A stretch of DNA of 64,000 bases from Paenibacillus algorifonticola (GTDB lineage Bacteria; Bacillota; Bacilli; Paenibacillales; Paenibacillaceae): the NCBI RefSeq assembly GCF_000971975.1, contig NZ_LAQO01000006.1, positions 1 to 64,000 on the forward strand. The letters run 5' to 3'. Below are positions 33,666 to 43,195 of the stretch, one piece after another (within the stretch, counting starts at the first letter, position 1; the number at the start of each line of letters is the position of its first letter). A model generated the notes under the pieces. The model did not search any database. It was not told the DNA's origin and worked only from the letters and a program-made list of their open reading frames with translations. A program made the position numbers and the translations under genes.

Positions 33666-35003
33666 ATGTTCAAAAAAATCATGTCCATGTCCACCAGTAT
33701 CGTCCTGGCTTCGGTCATGCTGGCTGCTTGCGGCAGCGGCAATGGCAACACTACCAGCACTAATGGCAATACGCCAGAAGCAAGCAGCACAGCCGATGCT
33801 GGCGGCGCCGCGAATGAGGCGAAGCCGGTTACGATCAACATGTTCACCGCTTCTCCCGAATATACCGATGCGTTCAATGCCTACATTGCCGAATACAAAA
33901 AAGTGAAGCCGAACGTCACGATCAACCTGGAAATTATGCAAGCCGATTACAATACGGTACTGAAGTCGAAAATCGCTGCCGGAAGCACGCCGGATGTATT
34001 CCAGACGACGGCAGGTGGCGATATTGACACCTTCGCCGAATACAGTGCTGATTTGACTAATGAGCCGCTTGCGGCAGCAATGACGGATGCAGTCCGTATT
34101 AATATGACGTCGAGCGACGGCAAGGTGCTGGGACTTCCGGTCAAGGGCAATTTGATGATGATGATTTATAATAAAAAGCTTTTGGCGGACGCTGGCATTG
34201 CTGCTGCTCCGAAGACGACAGCGGAGCTTGAGGACGCAATTGCCAAGCTGGAAGCGAAGGGCATCACACCATTTGCCAACGCCTACAAAGAGTGGTGGGT
34301 ATGGAAGCATATTTTCCAAAACTTCGTCAACGCTGCTGCGGCAGATGCGGGTACTACGCCGAAAGAGCTGGTCGACCAGTTCATCGCGGGTGAAACGACA
34401 TTTAAAGACCATCCCGTGCTCAGCGACAATTTCTTTAATTTCATCGATCTGACCGTGAAGCACGGGACAGACAAGCCGCTTGAGCGTGACAGCAACGCCG
34501 AAGTAAGTGACTTTGCATCAGGCAAAGCGGCCTTCATGACGGGCAAGGGCGCATGGGACGAGGAAGCGATCAAGAAAATTACGCCTGACATCGAAATCGG
34601 CATCGCAGGCTATCCAGTAAGCGATAAGCCGGAGCAAGCGCTGCTTGTTACGGGGGCGGATCAGGCGCTGCGCATTAACAAGGATTCCGCTGTTGCGGCG
34701 GAAACGATTGAATTTTTCAACTGGCTGTACACCTCGGATTACGGTAAAAAGTGGTTCTCGGAAGTCGCGAAGGTCATTCCGCCGATTAAAGATGCGGCGC
34801 TGCCGGATCTGGATATGCCGAAGCAGATGGAAGAGATTTTAAAGACGGAAAAATCCGGCGATTTGTCGGTCAACTATTCCCTCGACACATTCCATCAAAA
34901 ATTTGGCGAGCTGATGCAGAGTTACATTAGCGGCGGGAAAACGAAGGAGCAGGCGATTAACGAAATCCAGCAAGCATGGATTCAATTCGGCTCCTCGATG
35001 TAG
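33666..35003 (+). CDS. Sugar ABC transporter substrate-binding lipoprotein (locus II)
   Basis: 445 aa. Lipoprotein signal with lipobox LAAC (Cys22) and an Asn/Ser/Thr/Ala-rich linker, then a family 1 solute-binding domain (VTINMFTASPEYTDAFNAYI; GLPVKGNLMMMIYNKKLLAD). Last gene of the plus-strand arm; probably serves the divergent permease pair. It has its own upstream gap of 130 bp and a good terminator, allowing separate high expression. Confidence 0.95.
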   Translation: MFKKIMSMSTSIVLASVMLAACGSGNGNTTSTNGNTPEASSTADAGGAANEAKPVTINMFTASPEYTDAFNAYIAEYKKVKPNVTINLEIMQADYNTVLKSKIAAGSTPDVFQTTAGGDIDTFAEYSADLTNEPLAAAMTDAVRINMTSSDGKVLGLPVKGNLMMMIYNKKLLADAGIAAAPKTTAELEDAIAKLEAKGITPFANAYKEWWVWKHIFQNFVNAAAADAGTTPKELVDQFIAGETTFKDHPVLSDNFFNFIDLTVKHGTDKPLERDSNAEVSDFASGKAAFMTGKGAWDEEAIKKITPDIEIGIAGYPVSDKPEQALLVTGADQALRINKDSAVAAETIEFFNWLYTSDYGKKWFSEVAKVIPPIKDAALPDLDMPKQMEEILKTEKSGDLSVNYSLDTFHQKFGELMQSYISGGKTKEQAINEIQQAWIQFGSSM

Positions 35004-35044
35004 GAAGAGAAGGCTGTAAAGATGCCGCTAAGCAGCGGCTGATA

Positions 35045-35087
35045 AACAAGGCATGGGGACGAGAAAAGTCCCTGTGCCTTGTTTTTT
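35045..35087 (+). terminator. Terminator of the locus II plus-strand operon
   Basis: AACAAGGCAtGGGGAC / GTCCCtgTGCCTTGTT stem followed by a T-run. Confidence 0.92.
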
Positions 35088-35242
35088 ATGTTCTACGCTA
35101 ACAATAAAGGGTGGATTTTCCAAAACTATTCTACAAAAAAATTGAGAAAGTTATATAACTGCTACTTATTAACCGGATGCCGTTAACCGATATAACAAGT
35201 TATAAGGGTTAAGAACAGTTTTTTTCAGCTGACAATGAGTTG

Positions 35243-36973
35243 ATGAATAGCGTAAATGAGCAATTAGCAACGAGCATCAACGGGATGCAGGGCACGGAAA
35301 CGATACTCGTCATGGACAAAAGCGGAATCATTATCGCCAGCAACAATGATAGCATATTGAATAACAGCCGCTCAGACCGGGACTATTTCAAGCAGGCTAT
35401 TGCGGGGAAATCAGTTGTCAGCGATGCGCTGGTATCCAAATCATCAGGCAATCTGGTCACTGTACTGGCTTCGCCCGTTTTTGATAAGCAAGGTTCTATT
35501 CAAGGCGTGGTTGCCGTTACACTTGTTACGGACTTTTTCGTAAACAAGCTTAAGGATGTGCGAATTAATGATGAAGGCAAGGTCATGATCTTGGACCGTG
35601 CAGGCACGGTTCTCTATCATTCAGCAGATGCGTCGTTAATCGGTACTGTGCTTGAAACGGAAGACTATCATGCGGTGCTCGCGCTGCCAGCCAGCAGTGA
35701 AATAGTGCGAGATGAGCTGAACTTGCCAAGCCGGGTTGCCTTCTATTCGAAGACGCCGATTTCCGATTGGTCGGTTATTATTGAAGATAGTTTAAGCGAT
35801 GTAGAAAAGCCGCTGAAAAACATGATGCAGCAGATGATTGTAGTGATGATTATTTCTATTCTGGCCTCAATAGCGGCAGGCATTCTGATTTCCCTGCTCG
35901 TTACGCGGCCAATCGGCCATCTGACAAGGCTGTTCAAGACTATGGCTTCAGGCGATTTGACGGTAGTGGCTACTGGGAAATACAGCGGAGAGTTCAAGGT
36001 GCTGGCAGACAGCTTCGACGTGATGGCCCTGCGCAACAAGCAGCTGGTTACGAGCATGAACGGCTCGATTGCGGTGCTGAAAAAGAGCATGTCAGAGCTG
36101 GATGAGACGTCGAAAAGAACCAATCTTTCGATCGCCGAGACGTCGACAACGACGCAGGAAATTGCCAAGGCGATGGAATCGCAAGCCAATGATACGGAAT
36201 CGATCGTCGACAAGTTTATGGAGGTCGGCGACAAAATTGCTGACGTAAGCGGCAAGTCGCAGGAAATTAGAACGAAGGCAGACTCCGTTGCGCAAATATT
36301 CAAAGCCAACTATGAGGTTATTGAGGCTTTGGTGGAAATCAACCATCGCAGCGAGTCGGAGGTGCGCAAAATTTCCGAGGTAACCGCGCAGCTGGCGGAA
36401 AGCTCTTCTGGCATTCGCCAAATTACAGGAGCGATTTCCGACATTGCGGGTCAGACGCAGCTGCTTGCACTGAATGCTTCCATTGAAGCGGCAAGAGCAG
36501 GAGAGCAGGGCCGCGGCTTTGCGGTCGTCGCCTCGGAAATTCGCAAGCTGGCGGAGCAGACCTCGCTGCAATCCCAAGATATTAATAAAATCGTCGCCCA
36601 GACGATTGAATACGTAGAGCAAAGCGATCACAGCGTGAAGGCGATAGAGTCCATTTCGGAGCAGCACAATAGCAGTGTGCAGCAGACGCAGCAAACCTTC
36701 AGCTACATTACCGATAATATTCACGAAATTATTGAGCAGGTCAAGACGATTGCTGTCCAGCTGAAAGCGATTGAGCAGGATAAAGACGGCGTGCTTGGAG
36801 CAGCGCAAAGCTTGTCGGCTTCCGGCGAGCAGGTATCCGCTTCCGTGGAGGAAGTAACAGCAACGGTACAGGAGCAATCGGCAATGGTACAGAACCTTGC
36901 GGAGATGGTTGAAACGATCGAAAGCTTGAGCAATGAGCTGGCACAAGCAGCTGGCGAATTTAAAGTAGAGTAA
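35243..36973 (+). CDS. Methyl-accepting chemotaxis protein, 5'-truncated
   Basis: 576 aa. Contains most of a dCache sensor domain ([32 protein letters not shown]), one membrane helix (about 200-222), HAMP, and a complete signalling domain with the conserved tip [20 protein letters not shown]. The first membrane helix and the start of the sensor that normally precede it are missing: in-frame TAA at 35210-35212, no ribosome site before TTG 35240/ATG 35243, and AT-rich non-coding sequence upstream. The sensor half would stay cytoplasmic. Probably a decaying gene, or one expressed from an unrecognised start. Confidence 0.75.
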   Translation: MNSVNEQLATSINGMQGTETILVMDKSGIIIASNNDSILNNSRSDRDYFKQAIAGKSVVSDALVSKSSGNLVTVLASPVFDKQGSIQGVVAVTLVTDFFVNKLKDVRINDEGKVMILDRAGTVLYHSADASLIGTVLETEDYHAVLALPASSEIVRDELNLPSRVAFYSKTPISDWSVIIEDSLSDVEKPLKNMMQQMIVVMIISILASIAAGILISLLVTRPIGHLTRLFKTMASGDLTVVATGKYSGEFKVLADSFDVMALRNKQLVTSMNGSIAVLKKSMSELDETSKRTNLSIAETSTTTQEIAKAMESQANDTESIVDKFMEVGDKIADVSGKSQEIRTKADSVAQIFKANYEVIEALVEINHRSESEVRKISEVTAQLAESSSGIRQITGAISDIAGQTQLLALNASIEAARAGEQGRGFAVVASEIRKLAEQTSLQSQDINKIVAQTIEYVEQSDHSVKAIESISEQHNSSVQQTQQTFSYITDNIHEIIEQVKTIAVQLKAIEQDKDGVLGAAQSLSASGEQVSASVEEVTATVQEQSAMVQNLAEMVETIESLSNELAQAAGEFKVE

Positions 36974-36986
36974 CGATACAGCTCGT

Positions 36987-37023
36987 AAACACCCCTGTTC
37001 TATTAGTAGAACAGGGGTGTTTG
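36987..37023 (+). terminator. Terminator after the chemotaxis receptor gene
   Basis: AACACCCCTGTTCTA / TAGAACAGGGGTGTT, perfect 15-bp stem with a three-T tail. Confidence 0.9.
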
Positions 37024-37162
37024 GTTCGCCTAAATAAAGGAACTCATAGAGTGTGAAAATAAGCTATAATATAACAATAATCGATAAATATCGGGTTGAA
37101 GCGTGTGCGCTAGTTGCCTGCCAGGCAGGAAAACAGTTTGTTGCGAAAAGGAGATTGCGGCG

Positions 37163-38884
37163 GTGGATCACTTCAAAAATTTATTTGAGCTATCTTTTGA
37201 CATGCTTGTGGTCATGGACTGCAACGGCCGCGTTGTGCACTATAACAGTGGCTTGCAGAAGATGCTGGGCTATCCTGTCTTATTGAATAGTATGAAAGAT
37301 TTTTATACGTATATGCATCCCGACGATATAGCTTCAATGGATGCTTTGGTTCCACAATTAATACAGGGCAGGGAGCTGAGCGGATACTTGAATCGATTCC
37401 GTTGCGTAGACGGCTCTTATAAATGGCTGCAGTGGAATGTCTCGCTGGATCAAATCAATATGTACTTTTATGTCATAGGGCGCGATGTGAATCATCAGAA
37501 AAGCTTCGAGCAGCATCTGGCGGCACAGGAGCTATGGTATCGTTCCTGCCTCGACAATTTGCTGGATGGCTTCAGCTATTACAAGACAGTCAGGGACGAA
37601 GGCGGAGATATTATTGATTATCGATCGGAGTACATGAATGATACCTTTTGCCGAATGATGAATTATTCGAAAGATGAAGCTGTTGGCCGGCTGTGGTCGC
37701 AGCTTTTTCCTGATTTTACAGAAGAGATCAGGGCGGTTCTGAAACAGGTGACGAGCAGCGGCAAACCCGTTTTGCGGCAGGAGCGGGTATACAATAAGTG
37801 GCTGACGGATGAGGAAAGCTATGATGTGCTCTATTATAAAATGGGCGATGGCTTCGCTTGCAGCTGGCGTAATGTAACCGAATACCGCCGGGCTCAGGAG
37901 CATTTGGAGCTTTCTAATCTGAAATTTACGAGCGCTTTTCATACGAATGCGACAATGAACTTTTTAATAGATTTGGAAACAGCGACGATTATAGAGATGA
38001 ATCAGAAGTTTTCGCAGACGATCCGGCGGGGACATTATTCCCATTTTGTAAACAGTATTATGCAAGCGATTCCAGCTCAGGGTTTATTAGAGAATATTGA
38101 GCTGCCCTTTCTGCGGCAGTCCGGCGATACGGGCTATGGTGTAATCTCAGGCGAAGTGCTGGAGATGAAGGACAAGCGTTATTTTCTCGCCTTTGCCATC
38201 GATATTACGGAGCTGCGCAAAGCCAAAAAGCATCTCCTCCTTATGGACAAGCTGAATTTGCTCAGTTCCATGGCAGCAAGCATCGCCCACGAGGTACGCA
38301 ATCCGATGACGACGATCAAAGGCTTTTTGCAGCTGATGCAGAAAAATACGACGCTCGCCTCTTACCGGGATACGTTAAATTTGATGATTAGCGAGCTCGA
38401 TCGCGCTAACGGCATTATTTCAGAATATTTATCGCTGGCGAATACCCGTTTTGTGCAAAAAGAACGGAAACAGCTGGATGTTCTCGTCTCGAATATATTG
38501 CCGCTGCTGGAAGCGGATGCGGCCTACTCCAACATTTTAATTGTGCTTGATTTGCATGCCACGGAGCCCGTTACCGTGGAGGAGAAGGAGATCCGCCAGC
38601 TGCTCCTGAATTTGACGCGCAATGCAATCGAGGCGATGGAGAGCGGCGGCGAGCTCACCATTCGGACAAGAATGAATCAGGGCAACGTCATACTGGAAGT
38701 CGCCGATCAAGGCCATGGCATCCCGAAGGAGCATATTGAGGCGATTTTCACACCTTTTTATACGACGAAAGAAACGGGAACCGGGCTTGGTCTTGCGGTG
38801 TGCCGCAGCATTGCGGAGCATCATGGCGCCGATATCGAGATTGAATCAAGCGAAGAGGGGACGACATTCCGGGTCGTATTTTAG
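37163..38884 (+). CDS. Cytoplasmic PAS-domain sensor histidine kinase (KinA/KinE-like)
   Basis: 573 aa from GTG 37163 (GGAG 9-10 bp upstream). No membrane helix. Successive PAS-type domains: about 5-115 (FELSFDMLVVMDCNGRVVHY), about 125-245 and about 255-355; then HisKA with H376 in SIAHEVRNPMTTIKGFLQLM, and HATPase_c (NLTRNAIEAM; DQGHGIPKEHIEAIFTPF; GTGLGLAV). The HEVRNP-TT-KGF pattern is that of Bacillus phosphorelay kinases that feed Spo0F. No response-regulator gene is adjacent, consistent with an orphan phosphorelay kinase. Confidence 0.93.
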   Translation: MDHFKNLFELSFDMLVVMDCNGRVVHYNSGLQKMLGYPVLLNSMKDFYTYMHPDDIASMDALVPQLIQGRELSGYLNRFRCVDGSYKWLQWNVSLDQINMYFYVIGRDVNHQKSFEQHLAAQELWYRSCLDNLLDGFSYYKTVRDEGGDIIDYRSEYMNDTFCRMMNYSKDEAVGRLWSQLFPDFTEEIRAVLKQVTSSGKPVLRQERVYNKWLTDEESYDVLYYKMGDGFACSWRNVTEYRRAQEHLELSNLKFTSAFHTNATMNFLIDLETATIIEMNQKFSQTIRRGHYSHFVNSIMQAIPAQGLLENIELPFLRQSGDTGYGVISGEVLEMKDKRYFLAFAIDITELRKAKKHLLLMDKLNLLSSMAASIAHEVRNPMTTIKGFLQLMQKNTTLASYRDTLNLMISELDRANGIISEYLSLANTRFVQKERKQLDVLVSNILPLLEADAAYSNILIVLDLHATEPVTVEEKEIRQLLLNLTRNAIEAMESGGELTIRTRMNQGNVILEVADQGHGIPKEHIEAIFTPFYTTKETGTGLGLAVCRSIAEHHGADIEIESSEEGTTFRVVF

Positions 38885-39007
38885 CAGCCCGCTGAGCAGC
38901 ATACAATCTCATGATAAGCAGTCAATCGTATGGGTGGAATAGGATATTTTCCCACACTAACGTTTTTTTGCTGATGCATGGTTTCGAATTGGCCTATATA
39001 TAGAAGA

Positions 39008-39043
39008 AATCCCCCTGATTACGCGAAAGCGTCCAGGGGGATT
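39008..39043. terminator. Bidirectional terminator
   Basis: AATCCCCCT / AGGGGGATT with inner ACGC-GAAA-GCGT, between convergent kinase and oxidoreductase genes. Confidence 0.85.
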
Positions 39044-39084
39044 GTTTGATTTGACGTAGTGCAGGCTATAGAGATGAATCCGCC

Positions 39085-40098
39085 TTAGCCCTCTTTCATA
39101 ATCTCAGCAATCAATTCAAAAGAGCGAAGACGTGCCTGATGATCATAAGCGGAGCCGGTAATCATCAGCTCGTCAGCGCCTGTTTTTTCAATAATGTCGG
39201 CAATTCTGCTGCGCACCGTTTCCTTGCTTCCGGCAGCGCCGAAGCTGAATTTGCTGCGGACGACAACCTTCTCTTGTTCATTCCACAGTTCATCCATATT
39301 GGCAACGGGCGGTTTCAGCTTGCTCGTCTGTCCGCGGATGAGGTTAAGGAACTGCTGCTCCTGCGATGTAGCGAGGAAGCGCGCTTCTTCATCTGTATCT
39401 GCGGCGAGAATGTTTACGCCAATCATGACATGAGGCTGCTCCAGCGCTGCCGAAGGGCGGAAGCTGCTGCGATACAATTGCAAAGCCTGCATTAAGTAGT
39501 CCGGCGCAAAATGGCTGGCGAAAGCAAAGGGCAGTCCCAGCTGTCCCGCCAACTGAGCGCTAAAGCCGCTGGAGCCCAGCAGCCAGATCGGAATATCGAG
39601 TCCTTCACCGGGAAAAGCGCGAACGGCAGGAACTCCTTCTTCTATAGAAGGGTTTAGAAAGCTGCGGAGTTCGCCAAGCAGTTCGGGAAAGTCTTGGCCG
39701 TTATTGCTGTTAAGTCCACGGCGCAGCGCGCGGGCAGTTGACTGGTCTGAGCCTGGGGCACGCCCGAGTCCGAGATCAATGCGTCCCGGATACATCGAGG
39801 CGAGTGTGCCGAATTGCTCGGCTATCATAAGCGGCGCGTGGTTGGGCAGCATAATACCACCAGAACCGACGCGGATCGTATTGGTGCCTTCGGCAACATA
39901 GCCGATGAGAACAGAGGTAGCGGCGCTGGCAATGCCTTGCATGTTGTGATGCTCAGCGAGCCAATAGCGCTGATAGCCCCAACGCTCAGCATGCTGGGCG
40001 AGATCGCGTGTATTTTTGAAAGCGTCGGTTGCATTGCCGCCTTCAACAACGGGAGCCAGATCAAGAATGGAAAGAGGAACGGTATGTGAATGGGCCAT
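39085..40098 (-). CDS. LLM-class flavin-dependent oxidoreductase
   Basis: 337 aa, luciferase-like monooxygenase fold of the MsnO8/YvbT type: starts [12 protein letters not shown], then [40 protein letters not shown] and [14 protein letters not shown]. These use reduced FMN to oxidise a substrate that remains unknown. AGGAGG precedes the ATG. It is divergent from the mhqR-like gene; the intergenic region holds a separate 14-bp dyad near this gene and the MhqR palindrome near mhqR. Confidence 0.93.
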   Translation of the reverse strand: MAHSHTVPLSILDLAPVVEGGNATDAFKNTRDLAQHAERWGYQRYWLAEHHNMQGIASAATSVLIGYVAEGTNTIRVGSGGIMLPNHAPLMIAEQFGTLASMYPGRIDLGLGRAPGSDQSTARALRRGLNSNNGQDFPELLGELRSFLNPSIEEGVPAVRAFPGEGLDIPIWLLGSSGFSAQLAGQLGLPFAFASHFAPDYLMQALQLYRSSFRPSAALEQPHVMIGVNILAADTDEEARFLATSQEQQFLNLIRGQTSKLKPPVANMDELWNEQEKVVVRSKFSFGAAGSKETVRSRIADIIEKTGADELMITGSAYDHQARLRSFELIAEIMKEG

Positions 40099-40126
40099 AA
40101 TAACAATAACCTCCTATACAGTAAAT

Positions 40127-40140
40127 TGACTTGTAAGTCA
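40127..40140. promoter_or_regulatory. Dyad upstream of the LLM oxidoreductase gene
   Basis: TGACTT-GT-AAGTCA. It lies between a TATAAT-like hexamer (minus strand, near 40154-40159) and the ribosome site, so a bound protein would block the start of transcription. It differs from the MhqR palindrome, implying a second regulator. Confidence 0.5.
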
Positions 40141-40248
40141 TACTCTCCATTATATCATAATGAACGCCAAGGATAGAGTGGACAGGCTGGAGTGAAAATG
40201 GATTAAAAAAAGTTGAAGCAAATGCTTGCAATTTATCTTTAATTATAG

Positions 40249-40266
40249 TATCTTAAATTTAAGATA
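40249..40266. promoter_or_regulatory. MhqR-type operator upstream of mhqR
   Basis: TATCTTAAATTTAAGATA, a perfect 18-bp palindrome 24 bp before the mhqR start. It resembles the TATCT...AGATA palindrome described for B. subtilis MhqR and recurs before mhqO. Confidence 0.75.
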
Positions 40267-40289
40267 ATAAATGCAAGGAGGTGAGGGCA

Positions 40290-40766
40290 ATGAAAGAGGC
40301 GGATAGCAAGACGCCAATGCCACCGCAGGAAGCCGAAGACAGCGCCTTGAAGCTCTACATTGCGCTCAACCGGGCCAGCCAATGGATTAACGCCCATGGC
40401 GACCGGGACATTCGCAAGCATGGCTTGAATCGCACCGAATTCGGCGTACTGGAAATGCTGTATCACAAGGGCGCACAGCCTCTGCAGCAAATCGGCGGCA
40501 AGGTGCTGATGAGCAGCGGCAACATTACCTATGTAATAGATAAGCTTGAGAAGAAGCAGCTCGTGCAGCGCAGAGCTTCAGCTGATGATCGCCGGCTCAT
40601 CTTCGCAGAAATAACGAGCCAGGGCACGCAGTTTATTGAGGAAGTATTCCCGGCACATACAGATATTATTAAAGAAGCGGTTAGCGGCTTGACGACAGAA
40701 GAACAGAAGCAGGCAAGCAAGCTGCTCAAGAAGCTCGGCAGACACGCGCAGGATGCTTTTAAGTAG
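40290..40766 (+). CDS. mhqR: MarR-family repressor, MhqR-like
   Basis: 158 aa. MarR winged helix: LNRTEFGVLEMLYHKGAQPL, the recognition region SSGNITYVIDKLEKKQLVQR and the wing ASADDRRLIFAEIT. In B. subtilis, MhqR represses dioxygenase/hydrolase genes and is released by catechol and quinone stress. Start at ATG 40290, 8 bp after AAGGAGG; the upstream GTG 40281 lies within that site. Preceded by its palindrome and followed by mhqO-like and mhqD-like genes in the same direction, as expected for the regulon. Confidence 0.9.
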   Translation: MKEADSKTPMPPQEAEDSALKLYIALNRASQWINAHGDRDIRKHGLNRTEFGVLEMLYHKGAQPLQQIGGKVLMSSGNITYVIDKLEKKQLVQRRASADDRRLIFAEITSQGTQFIEEVFPAHTDIIKEAVSGLTTEEQKQASKLLKKLGRHAQDAFK

Positions 40767-40816
40767 AAGAAGCTTAGTATCCTGTACCGTCATTAAATAT
40801 TATCGCTCAACCCTAA

Positions 40817-40834
40817 TATCTTAATTTAAAGATT
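40817..40834. promoter_or_regulatory. MhqR-type operator upstream of mhqO
   Basis: TATCTTAATTTAAAGATT differs at only a few central and terminal bases from the perfect palindrome at 40249-40266. It lies 35 bp before the dioxygenase start, so the downstream three genes probably have their own MhqR-controlled promoter. Confidence 0.7.
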
Positions 40835-40868
40835 CTCAAATCCATGATATAATAGAGGAGTGTTCATA

Positions 40869-41801
40869 ATGACACAACAAACAGCAGGCATTCACCACAT
40901 TACAGCTTTCGTATCCAACGCACAAGCAACGGTTACTTTCTATGCAGGCGTACTTGCCCAGCGGCTCGTGAAAAAAACAATCAACTTCGATGCTCCAGAA
41001 GTGTATCATCTGTATTTCGGAGACCAAGCCGGCAGCCCAGGCACGATCATGACCTTTTTCCCTTTTGCACACGGTCGTAAAGGTGTGATTGGCGGAGGAC
41101 AGGTTGGGGTAACCACTTATGTTGTTCCTGCGGGAGCGCTGGATTTTTGGAAAGAGCGTTTGGCAAAATATGAGGTTCCGTTCACCGAAACGGAGCGGTT
41201 CGGCGAGACGTATGTTCAGTTCGTTGACCCTGATGGCTTGCAGCTTGAGCTTGTAGCCCGGGAGGAAGGCCCGCTGAGCGATTGGTCGTATGCGGGAGTG
41301 CCGACAGATAAAGCCATTAAAGGCTTTGGAGGCGCGATTTTGTACAGCTCTGCTCCGCAGCAAACCTTCCGTTTGCTGGAAGAGGTAATGGGACTGAGCA
41401 AAATCGGTGAGGATGCTGGTTATGCGCGATTCAGATCATCGGCAGAAATCGGCAATATCATTGATCTTCCGATTGAGCGTGTTGAGCCTGGCCATGGCGG
41501 TTCCGGTACGGTGCATCATATTGCATGGCGTGCGAAAGATGATGTGGAGCATGCACTGTGGAGAAGCCATGTGGAGACAAATGGCTACCACCCTACACCA
41601 ATAATTGACAGACAATATTTCCATGCGATTTATTTCCGCGAAGAAGGCGGCATATTATTCGAGATTGCAACAGATCCTCCAGGCTTTGCACGTGACGAGG
41701 AGCCGGAACATCTCGGTGAAAAATTGATGCTGCCAGAATGGTTTGAACAGCATCGCGAGGATATTGTGCGGCTGCTGCCGCCTATCCAAGTACCGCAATG
41801 A
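40869..41801 (+). CDS. mhqO: Ring-cleaving dioxygenase, MhqO/MhqA-like
   Basis: 310 aa with two VOC modules. Metal ligands are likely His in GIHHITAF (about residue 9), His in GTVHHIAWR (about 217) and Glu in GGILFEIATD. Conserved strings GSPGTIMTFFPFAHG and YVQFVDPDGLQLELV are typical of this family. It is thought to open hydroquinone or catechol rings. GAGGAG lies 8 bp before the ATG. First gene of mhqO-mhqD-flavin reductase. Confidence 0.92.
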   Translation: MTQQTAGIHHITAFVSNAQATVTFYAGVLAQRLVKKTINFDAPEVYHLYFGDQAGSPGTIMTFFPFAHGRKGVIGGGQVGVTTYVVPAGALDFWKERLAKYEVPFTETERFGETYVQFVDPDGLQLELVAREEGPLSDWSYAGVPTDKAIKGFGGAILYSSAPQQTFRLLEEVMGLSKIGEDAGYARFRSSAEIGNIIDLPIERVEPGHGGSGTVHHIAWRAKDDVEHALWRSHVETNGYHPTPIIDRQYFHAIYFREEGGILFEIATDPPGFARDEEPEHLGEKLMLPEWFEQHREDIVRLLPPIQVPQ

Positions 41802-41815
41802 GAGGAGAATGGACA

Positions 41816-42427
41816 ATGAAACATATTTATCAGCAAGGTACGAATGCAGCGGCGCCAGTTCTGGTGCTGCTGCACGGTACCGGAGGAACGGAGCGGGATT
41901 TGCTGCCGCTCGCTGGCCGGATTGATCCTACAGCATCGGTGCTAAGCATAAGAGGCAATGTACTTGAAAACGGTTTGTCCCGCTATTTCCGCAGACTAGC
42001 CGAGGGTGTTTTTGATGAGGAGGATTTGGTGTTTCGTACGAAGGAGCTGCATGATTTTCTGGATCAGGCGGCCGTTGATTATGGCTTCGATCGTGAAAAT
42101 CTCGTCGCCATTGGCTACTCCAATGGAGCCAATATCGCGGGCAGCCTGATGTTTCATTACAAGGATGCTTTCCGTGGAGCGATTTTGCATCACCCGATGG
42201 TTCCGCTTCGCAGTGTAGAGCTTCCCGATATGACGGGGATTTCCTGCTTCATCGGAGCAGGCCGCAATGACCAGATGTGCCCGCCGCAGGAGACGGAAGA
42301 GCTGCAAGCGATGCTGTCTGGCGCGGGAGCAGCGGTTAGCGTACATTGGGAAAACTATGGCCATCAGCTGACGGGCAGTGAAGTCGACGCAGCCGCAGCT
42401 TGGTATGCCGAGGTCATTTGCCCATGA
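41816..42427 (+). CDS. mhqD: Alpha/beta hydrolase, MhqD-like
   Basis: 203 aa carboxylesterase/phospholipase-type hydrolase. Catalytic triad: Ser in AIGYSNGANI, Asp in GAGRNDQMCP, His in NYGHQLTG; oxyanion region LLHGTGGTERDLLPLA. In B. subtilis MhqD is co-induced with the dioxygenase under quinone stress. ATG 41816 has AGGAG at 8 bp; 15 bp after mhqO. Its stop overlaps the flavin reductase start (ATGA). Confidence 0.93.
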   Translation: MKHIYQQGTNAAAPVLVLLHGTGGTERDLLPLAGRIDPTASVLSIRGNVLENGLSRYFRRLAEGVFDEEDLVFRTKELHDFLDQAAVDYGFDRENLVAIGYSNGANIAGSLMFHYKDAFRGAILHHPMVPLRSVELPDMTGISCFIGAGRNDQMCPPQETEELQAMLSGAGAAVSVHWENYGHQLTGSEVDAAAAWYAEVICP

Positions 42428-43047
42428 TGGTAACCATTGATCCGTCTGAGCGCTCGGCTCGCGACAATTATAAGCTGCTTTCGGGCAGCATTATACCACG
42501 GCCGATTGCATTCGTGACGACGCTGTCGTCAGGCGGCGTACTCAATGCTGCGCCATATAGTTACTTCAATATTGTATCGTCCAATCCGCCGCTGCTATCG
42601 GTTTCGGTACAGCGGAAGTCAGACGGGCAGCAGAAGGACACCGCACGCAACGCGATCGAGTCAGGTGCATTCGTCGTGCATATTGCCGACCAATCGTATA
42701 TTGAGCAGCTGAACGTAACGGCGGCAAATCTTCCGCCGGAGGAAAGCGAGGTCGAGGCAGCAGGGCTTACGCCTGTTCCGAGCGTTCGGATTGCCGTGCC
42801 TGGTGTAGCTGAAGCGAAAATTCGGATGGAATGCGTGCTGGAGAAGGCAATCCCGCTCGGCGGAACGGACGATTCGCCCGCCTGTGATTTGCTGATCGGC
42901 AAGGTCGTGTTCTACCATCTGGACGAGACGGTTTACGATGATCGCGGTTATATCGATGCCGACCAGCTTGCGCCTATCGCCAGGCTTGCGGGCAGTGATT
43001 ATGCGGGCCTCGGCGAACGTTTCTCCATTGATCGTCCGACCTCGTAA
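42424..43047 (+). CDS. Flavin reductase-like (FMN-binding split barrel) protein
   Basis: 207 aa. Split-barrel flavoprotein: KLLSGSIIPRPIAFVTTLSS, NAAPYSYFNIVSSNPPLLSV and a central FVVHIADQSYIEQLNVTA. Related proteins supply reduced FMN or reduce flavins directly. Translationally coupled to mhqD by a 4-bp overlap, so it probably belongs to the MhqR regulon. In B. subtilis a nitroreductase/azoreductase takes part in this regulon instead; the substitution is a local variation. Confidence 0.9.
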   Translation: MMVTIDPSERSARDNYKLLSGSIIPRPIAFVTTLSSGGVLNAAPYSYFNIVSSNPPLLSVSVQRKSDGQQKDTARNAIESGAFVVHIADQSYIEQLNVTAANLPPEESEVEAAGLTPVPSVRIAVPGVAEAKIRMECVLEKAIPLGGTDDSPACDLLIGKVVFYHLDETVYDDRGYIDADQLAPIARLAGSDYAGLGERFSIDRPTS

Positions 43048-43110
43048 TAGGATACGCAGGTATCCGTTTGAACAAAAATGACAGCGGCTGTTAGCTGCAA
43101 GCTGGAAACG

Positions 43111-43158
43111 AAAAGAACCTTCGACTCCGCCGTATTGGCGTAGAGCGAAGGTTCTTTT
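43111..43158. terminator. Bidirectional terminator between mhq operon and pepT
   Basis: AAAAGAACCTTCG (43111-43123) / CGAAGGTTCTTTT (43146-43158), A/T runs on both sides. Confidence 0.9.
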
Positions 43159-43195
43159 GCTTTTATAAGTCTAAACGCACGTTGCGTGCGCTGTA

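Noticed and set aside
33162..34463. 433-codon minus-strand ORF
   Set aside because: Antisense across the response-regulator and binding-protein genes; sequence is a typical shadow rich in His/Arg/Leu.
36092..36946. 284-codon minus-strand ORF
   Set aside because: Antisense to the chemotaxis signalling domain; no domain or start signal.
40848..40853. TATAAT as the -10 of mhqO
   Set aside because: Only 1 bp before the ribosome site, so a transcript from it would lack the Shine-Dalgarno; probably chance.
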